DNA from: an uncultured Pseudomonas sp.
GTDB taxonomy: Bacteria > Pseudomonadota > Gammaproteobacteria > Pseudomonadales > Pseudomonadaceae
Direction: 5' to 3'
Length of the DNA: 5,869 nucleotides
NCBI GenBank assembly: GCA_943914515.1
Contig: CALUCI010000297.1
Span: 1 to 5,869, forward strand
Shown here: positions 1 to 5,806 of the stretch, one piece after another
Position numbering within the stretch: the first letter of the stretch is position 1
Layout of the letters: each line of letters begins with the position of its first letter
Program-made: the position numbers and the translations under genes
The notes under the pieces: model-generated
Told to the model about the DNA's origin: nothing
Database searches by the model: none
Seen by the model: only the letters and a program-made list of their open reading frames with translations

Positions 1-650
1 CGGTCGACCCGATCAACCGCGAGATGATCCAGAACGAGTTCTTCGAGATGCAGCGGGCGCTGAACAAGACCGTGATCATGGTCAGCCACGATATCGACGA
101 AGCCATCAAGCTGGGCGACAAGATCGCCATCTTCAAGTCCGGAAAGCTGGTGCAGATCGACCACCCGGATACCTTGCTGGCGCACCCGGCGGACGAGTTC
201 GTCAGCAACTTCGTCGGCCAGGACAGCACCCTCAAGCGCCTGTTGCTGGTGCGCGCCGAAGACGCCGCGGACAACGCGCCGTCGGTGAGTCCACAGACCC
301 CGGTGGCCGATGCGCTGGAACTGATGGACGAACATGACCGCAAGTATGTGGTGGTGACCGATGCCGAGAACCGTGCCCTGGGCTACGTGCGCCGGCGCGA
401 CCTGCACCGCCAGCAGGGCACGTGTGCGGACTTCCTGCGCACCTTCAATGCCACCTCGGCGCACGACGAACACCTGCGCATTCTGTTGTCGCGGATGTAC
501 GAGTTCAACCGCGCGTGGCTGCCGGTGCTGGATGCCAATCAGGTGTTCCTCGGCGAGGTAACCCAGGAGTCCATTGCGGCGTACCTGAGTTCGGGGCGTT
601 CACGGGGTGGCAAGACCAGCATCGTGTCGCCGGCCGAAGCCGTGGTGTAA
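1..650 (+). CDS. Glycine betaine/choline-type ABC transporter ATP-binding protein, C-terminal part (5' end outside window)
   Basis: This is the C-terminal part of a cytoplasmic ATPase that would power uptake of a compatible solute such as glycine betaine, choline or carnitine. The frame is open from base 3, so the start lies outside the window. The first visible residues, VDPINR, are the D-loop region that follows Walker B. The H-loop histidine is in VSHDIDEA (bases about 81-104). After the nucleotide-binding domain come two CBS-like repeats: roughly bases 260-410, with KYVVVTD and GYVRRRDL, and roughly 440-600, with RAWLPVLDANQVFLGEVT. An ATPase with a CBS tail is typical of the OpuCA/ProV (OpuA) family, where CBS domains sense ionic strength or nucleotides. 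Walker A, the signature motif and Walker B are not in view. No permease or binding-protein gene follows, so it is the last gene of its operon or its partners lie upstream. The family is clear. The exact substrate is inferred. Confidence 0.9.
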   Translation, partial: VDPINREMIQNEFFEMQRALNKTVIMVSHDIDEAIKLGDKIAIFKSGKLVQIDHPDTLLAHPADEFVSNFVGQDSTLKRLLLVRAEDAADNAPSVSPQTPVADALELMDEHDRKYVVVTDAENRALGYVRRRDLHRQQGTCADFLRTFNATSAHDEHLRILLSRMYEFNRAWLPVLDANQVFLGEVTQESIAAYLSSGRSRGGKTSIVSPAEAVV

Positions 651-668
651 GGCATCGCTCGCAACCTC

Positions 669-696
669 GTGGGGGCCGGCGTTGCCGGCGATGAGG
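669..696 (+). repeat. REP-like element with hairpin
   Basis: A GTGGGGGCC head is followed by a perfect GCCGGC/GCCGGC hairpin (675-680 and 684-689, loop GTT) and a GATGAGG tail. This is the layout of Pseudomonas REP sequences, although the tail differs from the GGCGTC tail of the REPs at 1471-1647. It lies 19 bases after the ATPase stop codon, between convergent genes, where the hairpin could protect or end transcripts. Confidence 0.6.
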
Positions 697-718
697 CCAG
701 CAGGAACAACACCGCCGC

Positions 719-743
719 CTTGCCGGGCGCAATTGCCGGCAAG
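719..743. repeat. Inverted repeat in convergent intergenic region
   Basis: The arms CTTGCCGG (719-726) and CCGGCAAG (736-743) are perfect 8-bp complements around a 9-base loop. Another CTGCCGGCGATGGG fragment follows at about 755-768 and resembles the 3' half of a REP. The block is probably decayed REP material. Neither strand has a T-run after the stem, so a simple intrinsic terminator is not supported. Together with the REP at 669-696 it may be the transcript end for both flanking genes. Confidence 0.4.
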
Positions 744-788
744 CGGAGCGCCGCCTGCCGGCGATGGGTTCACAATCTCTGCGCGGAA

Positions 789-1097
789 TCACCCCTGCGC
801 AGACGTCTCCACCATTCCCGCCAGCAATGCCTGGGTCAGCGCCTGGCTGATCTCCAGCGACTGGCAGGTGCCCCAGGCCAGATCGGATGCCGGCCGGGAC
901 AACTTCTCGCAGAGCTGGGCATTGGTTTCCTGGGCCGAGGTCAGCGCCGCCGACAGATGCACCAGGGCATCCTTGATATCGACCTGCGCACGCACGGAAA
1001 ACAACGGCGCATGCGTGCCGCCGCAAGCGCCGAAGTGAGTAAGGACAGTGGTGGGACGGGATGGACAGGCGGGTGGATCTGGAACGATCTTGATCAT
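789..1097 (-). CDS. Small DUF3077/DUF6124-family protein
   Basis: A 102-residue protein beginning MIKIVPDPP. It resembles the small proteins annotated in Pseudomonas as DUF3077 or DUF6124, whose function is unknown. The start at 1097 is preferred over a longer reading from 1172 for two reasons: AGGGAG stands 7 bases upstream of this ATG, and family members begin with this M-x-K-x-x-P-x-P pattern. Visible features are a proline-rich N-terminus, a central THFGACGGTHAPLFSV segment, and a C-terminal half rich in Ala, Leu and Gln that should be helical. Genomes often carry several paralogues, sometimes with a DUF3077 tail ending in a short hydrophobic helix. There is no signal peptide or membrane segment. 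It stands alone, convergent with the ATPase gene, and is preceded by an unusually long structured leader that suggests RNA-level control. The family assignment is from memory of the motif pattern, and no function is proposed. Confidence 0.75.
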   Translation of the reverse strand: MIKIVPDPPACPSRPTTVLTHFGACGGTHAPLFSVRAQVDIKDALVHLSAALTSAQETNAQLCEKLSRPASDLAWGTCQSLEISQALTQALLAGMVETSAQG

Positions 1098-1118
1098 GGT
1101 GTAGCTCCCTGACAGTGG

Positions 1119-1155
1119 AGCCGCCACGCACGTGACCAAACGATAGGTGGCGACT
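1119..1155 (-). promoter_or_regulatory. Hairpin next to the ribosome-binding site of the DUF3077/DUF6124 gene
   Basis: Bases 1147-1155 and 1119-1127 can form a 9-bp stem with one G-U pair when transcribed on the minus strand. The 19-base loop contains GTTTGGTCAC (minus strand, 1141-1132). The stem ends shortly before the AGGGAG ribosome-binding site. This suits control of translation initiation, but the role is inferred from position alone. Confidence 0.45.
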
Positions 1156-1244
1156 GTACGCAGGTTGGTCAACCGGACTCAAGGCTACCCGGCGCACCCG
1201 AAGGCGCCCCACGCACAGCCGCCATAACACGAATCAGCAGCCAC

Positions 1245-1276
1245 AAAAAAGCGCCCGCAGAATCGGATGGGCGCTT
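1245..1276 (-). terminator. Intrinsic terminator inside the leader
   Basis: On the minus strand AAGCGCCC (1276-1269) pairs perfectly with GGGCGCTT (1256-1249) around a 12-base loop, and six T follow (1250-1245). It lies about 148 bases upstream of the ATG at 1097 and 443 bases past the fecA stop. It is therefore either an attenuator in the small gene's leader, the end of a separate small RNA, or a distant end for fecA transcription. The competing GGCGC/GCGCC stem just upstream (1270-1285) favours attenuation. Confidence 0.75.
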
Positions 1277-1470
1277 GTGCGCGCCAAGAGTACAGGTGAC
1301 CAAACCTGATCGCTGATGAGCAGCGACCGGCGAAGGTTAGGCACCGGTTTCCAGGAGCGCAACGGCTGATAAGGGCCGGAAGTATGATTGGGAAATTGCC
1401 TACATAAAAGTCGGACGCAGCCTAAATTTCGTAGCTTTATGCAACACCAGAAATCGTGGTGGATACGGAT

Positions 1471-1498
1471 GACGCCTCGCGGCTAAAGCCGCTCCTAC
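1471..1498 (-). repeat. REP element A
   Basis: On the minus strand this is a GTAGGAGC head, a GCGGCT/AGCCGC hairpin (1487-1492 with 1479-1484) and a GAGGCGTC tail. This matches the organisation of extragenic palindromes in fluorescens-group pseudomonads. It is the first of three in 180 bases and points the same way as REP B. Confidence 0.8.
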
Positions 1499-1534
1499 GG
1501 TGCCCTGCCAGCCGCTGCGACTACCGCTTGGCCG

Positions 1535-1563
1535 GACGCCATCGCCGGCAAGCCGGCTCCCAC
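1535..1563 (-). repeat. REP element B
   Basis: On the minus strand this is a GTGGGAGCC head, a GCCGGC/GCCGGC hairpin (1552-1557 with 1544-1549, two-base loop) and a GATGGCGTC tail. It differs from REP A and C in its stem and head but keeps the shared GGCGTC tail. Its head faces the head of REP C, giving an inverted REP pair. Confidence 0.8.
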
Positions 1564-1574
1564 AGCGACCGTGC

Positions 1575-1587
1575 GATCTTGAAGATC
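1575..1587. repeat. Short palindrome between REP elements
   Basis: GATCTT, one G, then AAGATC forms a 6-bp-arm palindrome between REP B and REP C. It has no T-run and no neighbouring promoter. It is probably part of the spacer of the REP pair, with no separate function supported. Confidence 0.4.
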
Positions 1588-1602
1588 CTGAGCAAGACAG
1601 TT

Positions 1603-1627
1603 GCTCCTACGGGGTGGTCGTAGGAGC
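1603..1627. repeat. Inverted repeat of the REP head motif
   Basis: GCTCCTAC (1603-1610) and GTAGGAGC (1620-1627) are perfect 8-bp complements around a 9-base loop. The right arm is the head of REP C. The left arm is an isolated head copy pointing the other way, so a truncated fourth REP is likely. Confidence 0.55.
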
Positions 1628-1647
1628 GGGCTTGCCCGCGAGGCGTC
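1620..1647 (+). repeat. REP element C
   Basis: On the plus strand this is a GTAGGAGC head, a GCGGGC/GCCCGC hairpin (1626-1631 with 1634-1639, loop TT) and a GAGGCGTC tail. It is inverted relative to A and B. It lies 71 bases beyond the fecA stop codon and could stabilise the 3' end of the fec transcript, for which no clear intrinsic terminator is visible. Confidence 0.8.
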
Positions 1648-1718
1648 GGCGAATTCACCACCGCCTCGGGCGGTTTTGACCAAGGCCGTTGCTCCTGCGC
1701 ATTGGAGCGCGTCGGGAA

Positions 1719-4165
1719 TCAGAACCCCACGCTGGCCTGCACATAGAAGGTGCGCGGCTCACCCAGGTAGATCCCGGAGTTGTTGTCGCTGGAACGGGTG
1801 TAGTACTGCTTGTCGAAGATGTTCTTCACTCCGGCACCCAGTTTCAGGTTGGACAGTTCCTTGCCGAACTCATACCCGCCCCGCGCACTCCAGCTCACGT
1901 AGCCGGGAATATCGCCGTACTGGCCATCGGCAGTCGGCGTGGTGATGTAGTTGCCGTTGAAGCTGCCATCAGCATTGGTCCCGGTGCCCGGCGCGCGCTG
2001 CCTGGATTGGGCGAAGGCGTCCAGGTTCCAGGTCCAGCGGTCGACCTGATAACGCAAGCCGGCATTGACCACCTGACGCGAGTAGAACGGCAGGTCACGC
2101 CCCTTGAAGCCGGGAATCTCGCCTTCGTAAGTGGCGCGGGTGTAGGTGAACCCGGCATTGGCACTCAGACCGTCCAGACGCTGATCGAGCGCGGACAGGT
2201 CGTAGTGCACCGACGCCTCGATGCCCTGGTGCTTGGTCGCGCCGAGGTTGGTCCAGCCAACGTCGTTGCTGATGTATTGCAGCTCGTCATCGAAGTCGAT
2301 GTAGAACGCCGTCAGCTCACCGCCCCACACGCCATCGTCATAACGGGTGCCGACTTCATAGGTCTTGGCCTTTTCCGCTTCCAGGCCGTTGGCGGTCTGG
2401 TCGCCGTTACCGCCCTGGCCAAGCTGGAAGTACTGCAGGCTGCCGAACGAGGTCTCGTAGTTGGCGAACAGCTTCCACGCATCGGACAGGTGATACATCA
2501 CGCTCAGCGCCGGCAGCGGTTCGTTGCTGGTCACGCTGCGGCTCTTGGCCTGCACCGGCACGCCGTTGGTGCCACGCACCGGGCGGTCGTTCCAGTCGGT
2601 ATTGATGTGCTCGAAGCGCACGCCCGGGGTGATGGTCCAGTTGCCGATATCGATCTTGTCGTCGATGTAGTAGGCGCTGGCCTCGGTACCGCCGGTACGG
2701 TCCTGGAACACGTGGCCGTCGGAGGTCGGGGTCACGGTGGGGACGTTGTTGACCAGCGCCAGACGGCTGGACTGCTCGTGCATCGCTTCTTTCAGGTAGC
2801 GATAGCCGACGCTGACTTCCTGGGTCGCCGGCCCGGTGTAGAACACCCGCGACAGGCGCGGCTCGACCGCAAAGGTGTGATAGCTGCGCGGATAGGAACT
2901 GAGGGTCTTCTGGTCGCGGGCGGCGATGGTGCTGCCGCGGAAACTGTCGGTGTAGTAGGTCTGCACCTCGAACTGGGTGACGTCGTCGATCTGCCGCAGG
3001 TACTTCAGCGAGACGCCTTGCGCCGGCCGCTGAAGTTGTCGTAGTCGCGGCCGGACTGGTACGGGTCGGCATCGAACTGCGCCTGGGTCAGGCCACCGGG
3101 CATGTCGGCCTTGCCGTCGTAATAGTGGAAGTTCAGCCACAGCTCATCCTGCTCGGTGACCGCCCAGTGGGTCTTGAGCAACACGTCGTCGATATCGTTG
3201 CTGTTGTTGCTGCTGCGATAGCCGTTGCCGTTGACCCCGGAGTACAGCAGCGCCGCGCCCAGACCGTTGTCGGCAGTACCACCGACGAATGCCGTGTCGA
3301 TGTGCTTCCAGCCTCCGTGGCGGGACGTCTCCAGGGTGGTGCCGATTTCGCCGGTGGCCTTTTCCGGAATGGCGCGGGTGACGAAGTTGATCACCCCGCC
3401 GACGTTCTGCGGCCCGTAGCGCACGGAGCCGGCACCACGGACCACGTCGATGCTGTCGAGGTTGCCGGAGGAAATCGGCGCCATCGACAACTGCGGCTGG
3501 CCATAGGGTGCGAACGCCGCAGGAATGCCGTCGATCAGCACGGTGGAGCGTGGCGACAGGCGCGAGGTCAGGCCGCGCACGCCGACGTTCAGCGACAGGT
3601 CGCTACCACCGGTGCCGTTGGAGTCCTGCACTTGCACGCCGGGGATGCCCTTGAGCACGTCACGCACGTTCATCGCGCCCTGCTCGATCATCGCTTCGCG
3701 GCGGACCACGGTGCGCGCACCGGCATGGTTCTGCACCACGCTTTGCTGCGCATCGCCCAGCCAGTCGCCAACCATGGTGATATCGGTCGGCGCCAGTTCC
3801 AGGGTGCCGGCAGCCGCCTGGCTGTTGGCTTGCGCCGCGTGCAGGACCACGGTGCCCTGGGAAATCTCGTAGGTCAGCCCGCTGCCCTGCAGCAACGCTT
3901 GCAGCGCCTGCTCCGGCGACAGCGTGCCGGACACCGCCGGGGCTTGCTTGCCCGCCACCAGGGCCGGGGTGAAGAACAGTTGCAGCGAGGTTTGCTGACC
4001 CAACTGGTTCAGCGCGGTGGCCAGGGGCTGGGCCTGGATCTGGATGCTGGTGGGCGTCGAGTCGGCGTAGCTGTTGCCGATACCGGCGCTGACCGCCAGT
4101 GCCAGCGCCAGGGGCAACCAGCGCGAGCGGCTGGCGGAACGCGGAGAGAGCTTGCTGTTGTTCAC
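1719..4165 (-). pseudogene. fecA: FecA-like TonB-dependent ferric-chelate receptor, frameshifted (815 codons if repaired)
   Basis: Outer-membrane receptor and signal transducer of the FecA (ferric dicitrate) type. Numbering is from a GTG at 4165. A signal peptide ends at about residue 34 (SYA|DS). An STN signalling domain covers about 38-108, a TonB box DITMVG lies at 128-133, and a plug at about 147-268 contains VLIDGIP, VVRGAGSVRYGPQNVGG and VINFVTR. The beta-barrel follows and ends in a terminal Phe (VGF). The reading frame breaks after residue 382 (FSGRR): the first frame stops at 3005-3007, while the barrel continues in another frame as QGVSLKYLR. One missing base near 3020 (a C giving RRQG, or a G giving RRKG) restores a single 815-residue protein of normal length. 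Both halves are otherwise intact, so the lesion is recent or a sequencing error. The GTG start is chosen for its signal peptide and an AGGA 12 bases upstream. A TTG at 4201 is in frame but has no good ribosome-binding site. The true ligand is not certain. Confidence 0.88.
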
Positions 4166-4198
4166 GTCTTCGAGAAGTCCTGAGGGGCGAGTCGGAGC

Positions 4199-4233
4199 CA
4201 ACTGCCGTTGCGAATGTGAATGCTTGGCAGTTG
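4199..4233. repeat. Inverted repeat in the fecA 5' untranslated region
   Basis: CAACTGCC (4199-4206) and GGCAGTTG (4226-4233) are perfect 8-bp complements with a 19-base spacer. The repeat sits between the possible fecA promoter and the fecA start. It could be an mRNA hairpin that protects fecA message or limits read-through from fecR, or an operator. It has no T-run, so it is not a standard intrinsic terminator. Confidence 0.5.
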
Positions 4234-4244
4234 CAAGTCGGACA

Positions 4245-4272
4245 GGAAGACGAACAACTCGAAAAATACCTG
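4245..4272 (-). promoter_or_regulatory. Possible FecI-dependent (ECF) promoter of fecA
   Basis: In the 110-base gap between fecR and fecA the minus strand reads CAGGTATTTTTCGAG and then TTGTTCGTCTTCC. A CGTC element at about 4249-4252 resembles the -10 of many ECF sigma promoters, and the T-rich run about 12-18 bases upstream could be the -35 region. Position and gene context fit FecI-controlled fecA transcription. The match is by eye, the -35 is weak and the spacing is not well defined. Confidence 0.35.
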
Positions 4273-4275
4273 AAT

Positions 4276-5268
4276 CTATTTTGAAATTATTTCGTGGGAG
4301 CCATCGGCATGGGCCACCACGGTGACCGGCAGGATGCTCGGCAAGGCCCGTAGCAGCGCGTCGGTGTCGTCCACCCGGAAGCTGCTGCTCAGGCGCAGGC
4401 CGGCGATTTTCGGCGCCACGGTCAAGGGCTGCTCGCGGTAGCGCGATACCTCCTCGGCAACGGCCGCCAGCGACGCGTCGTTGAACACCAGCTTGCCGGT
4501 ACGCCAGGCGGTGAGCGACGCAGCATCTACTTTATAAGCAGCCGCCACCGTACCCGCTGCATCGATATGCGAGCCCTGCCCGGCGCCAAGCAGCGCTTTC
4601 GATGTGCCCTGGCCTTCGACCCGCACCGAACCCTGCTCCACGGCAACGCGGGTCTGCGCAGGATCACGGCGTACGTCGAAGCGGGTACCGGTCACGGTGA
4701 CCGTGCCGTTGCCGGCAGCGACCACGAACGGCCGGCTGCTGTCGTGGGCAACGCTGAACATCACTTCGCCCTGTTCCAGCAGGATGTCGCGCTGCCCGGC
4801 ACTGAAGCGCACCTGCAGGCGAGTGCGGCCATTGATTTCCAGGTGCGAACCGTCGGGCAGGTCGAGTTGCCGACGCTCACCGAGGCCGGTCTGCAGTTGC
4901 TCGTGGTAATTCAGGCCGTGCTGCTGCCAGCCGAACCAGCCCAGCCCCACCGCTGCCGCCAGCACGCTGGCGGCCAGGGCCTGCTGGATGAAGCGCCGGC
5001 GCGGCAGGGAACGGACCGGATCCTCGACACACAGCGCTTCGAGTCGCGCGCGGGGCAGCAAATCGCTGGCCTGCCAGAGTTGGCCAAGCAGTTCGTATTC
5101 GTCGCGGTGCAAGGCGTCCTGCGCCAGCCAATCGTCGAAACGGCGTTGCTGCTCGGGAGCCAGCGGCGCGTCCTGGACGCGGGCGAACCATTCGGCCGCC
5201 TGCTCGCGCGCGGCTTCCTGCGGGCTTGGGCTGAGACCCTGATTCATGAATACATTCGCCTGACTCAT
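4276..5268 (-). CDS. fecR: FecR-family inner-membrane sigma-factor regulator
   Basis: A 330-residue signal transducer that holds or activates the ECF sigma factor FecI and receives the signal from the FecA STN domain in the periplasm. Residues about 15-70 form the cytoplasmic DUF4880 domain with Trp27, Trp47 and Trp65 in the usual positions (AAEWFARV, FDDWLAQ, LGQLWQ). A single hydrophobic segment at about 95-113 is preceded by RRRFIQQA at 90-97, a twin-arginine-like motif. The periplasmic FecR domain covers about 120-215, with LPDGSHLEIN, ILLEQGEVMFSV and VTVTGTRFDV. The last 75 residues look like the STN-like domain that contacts the receptor. Its ATG overlaps the fecI stop as ATGA (5265-5268), which indicates translational coupling. 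A second ATG eight codons in, with AGGCGA upstream, is an alternative start. The gene is intact, unlike fecA. Confidence 0.93.
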   Translation of the reverse strand: MSQANVFMNQGLSPSPQEAAREQAAEWFARVQDAPLAPEQQRRFDDWLAQDALHRDEYELLGQLWQASDLLPRARLEALCVEDPVRSLPRRRFIQQALAASVLAAAVGLGWFGWQQHGLNYHEQLQTGLGERRQLDLPDGSHLEINGRTRLQVRFSAGQRDILLEQGEVMFSVAHDSSRPFVVAAGNGTVTVTGTRFDVRRDPAQTRVAVEQGSVRVEGQGTSKALLGAGQGSHIDAAGTVAAAYKVDAASLTAWRTGKLVFNDASLAAVAEEVSRYREQPLTVAPKIAGLRLSSSFRVDDTDALLRALPSILPVTVVAHADGSHEIISK

Positions 5269-5753
5269 TTGCTCGACACATCCAGGTGCTCGCGCAGATG
5301 GCGAAGCGTGCGGATCATATACTTTTCGACCATGTTTCTGGTCAATCCCATGCGCTCGGCGATTTCAGCCTGGGTCAGGCCTTCGAGCTTCTGCCAGATG
5401 AACACCTTGCGGCAGTTCAGCGGCAGCTCGGCCAACGCCCGCTCGACACTGTCGGCCAGTTGCAGCGCATTCATGTACGCCTCCGGGTCACCGCCCGCTT
5501 GCGGACTGAGGTCGAGGGCCTGCTCTTCAAGGGACTGGCGGCGGTCTTCGCGGCGATAACCGTCGACGGCGATGTTGCGCGCGGTCTGGTGCAGGTAGGC
5601 GCGCGGTTGCGCCACGCTGTCCTGCTCGCTCTCGAGCACCCGCACGAATGCATCATGTGCCAGATCCTCGGCCTGTTCGCGATTGCGCAGCTTGCGCGTC
5701 CAGGTGCCGATCAGCTCGTGGTAGTGGTCGAGGAAGCCTTTGTGTCGAGACAC
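5265..5753 (-). CDS. fecI: FecI-family ECF sigma factor
   Basis: A 162-residue extracytoplasmic-function sigma factor of the iron-starvation (FecI) class, expected to direct RNA polymerase to the fecA promoter. Region 2 spans about residues 6-70, with the typical QAEDLAHDAFVRVL helix and RAYLHQTARNIAVDGYRRE. Region 4 spans about 105-157, with LPLNCRKVFIWQKLEGLTQAEIAERMG-type sequence and a helix-turn-helix ending in VEKYMIRTLRHLREHL. The reading begins with GTG at 5753. Its length suits the family, but no Shine-Dalgarno sequence is visible before it. An ATG 13 bases further upstream is out of frame and separated by a run of six C (minus strand), so the exact start is uncertain. It forms an operon with fecR (ATGA overlap). 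Iron repression through the upstream Fur-like site is likely. Confidence 0.93.
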   Translation of the reverse strand: MSRHKGFLDHYHELIGTWTRKLRNREQAEDLAHDAFVRVLESEQDSVAQPRAYLHQTARNIAVDGYRREDRRQSLEEQALDLSPQAGGDPEAYMNALQLADSVERALAELPLNCRKVFIWQKLEGLTQAEIAERMGLTRNMVEKYMIRTLRHLREHLDVSSK

Positions 5754-5787
5754 GATAGGGGGGCATCGCCGGGCGTGGGGAAAGTGC

Positions 5788-5806
5788 GCGAATAGTAATA
5801 TTTCCC
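5788..5806. promoter_or_regulatory. Possible Fur box upstream of fecI
   Basis: The 19 bases GCGAATAGTAATATTTCCC agree with the classical GATAATGATAATCATTATC box at 11 of 19 positions. They lie 35 bases upstream of the fecI start in an AT-rich patch, where Fur repression of FecI-type sigma genes is expected. A TTGAAA on the minus strand (5827-5822) could serve as -35, with AATATT inside the box as a loosely spaced -10. The match is modest, and the assignment leans on context. Confidence 0.45.

Larger units (their letters stand above)
1098..1430 (-). promoter_or_regulatory. Long structured 5' leader of the DUF3077/DUF6124 gene
   Basis: About 330 bases upstream of the small gene hold no credible ORF but several ordered structures, given here in minus-strand order. 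There is a 6-bp hairpin (1310-1315 with 1321-1326), a CAGGT/ACCTG hairpin (1304-1308 with 1293-1297, loop TTGGTC), and a GGCGC/GCGCC stem (1281-1285 with 1270-1274) that competes with the following intrinsic terminator (1245-1276). Then come a GCGCC-type hairpin (1204-1208 with 1191-1195), a GGTTG/CAACC hairpin at 1163-1174, and a 9-bp stem (1147-1155 with 1119-1127) ending 15 bases before the AGGGAG ribosome-binding site. From memory, similar leaders precede other Pseudomonas members of this family. I could not verify that. The 5' boundary is a guess and no convincing -35/-10 pair was found. Confidence 0.5.

Noticed and set aside
505..1230. Minus-strand open frame of 241 codons overlapping the ATPase end, REP spacer and small gene
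   Set aside because: It runs through the REP spacer and opposite the ATPase gene, with an Arg/Pro/Cys-rich composition typical of shadow frames. The 102-residue frame has a ribosome-binding site and family-like sequence.
1660..1678. Hairpin ACCGCC/GGCGGT followed by TTTT on the plus strand, considered as a terminator
   Set aside because: It points along the plus strand, where no gene ends nearby. Read on the minus strand, as fecA would need, it has no T-run.
1495..1683. Minus-strand open frame of 62 codons
   Set aside because: It lies in the REP cluster. Its sequence is made of REP stems, with no ribosome-binding site.
3005..3030. Programmed ribosomal frameshift as the explanation for the split fecA
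   Set aside because: No slippery heptamer or stimulatory structure is evident at the junction, and receptors of this family are normally one continuous frame. A mutation or sequence error is simpler.
1689..3044. Plus-strand open frame of 451 codons opposite the fecA barrel
   Set aside because: It mirrors the fecA coding region. The minus strand gives recognisable receptor motifs with a terminal Phe, while the plus product is a Val/Gly/Ala-rich shadow with no recognisable domain.
3125..4183. Plus-strand open frame of 352 codons opposite the fecA N-terminal half
   Set aside because: It is antisense to clear signal peptide, STN and plug sequence. The product is low-complexity and His/Arg/Gln-rich, as expected for a GC-rich shadow frame.
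4567..5559. Plus-strand open frame of 330 codons across fecR and fecI
   Set aside because: It is antisense to two well-supported genes with family motifs and has no ribosome-binding site or recognisable domain.
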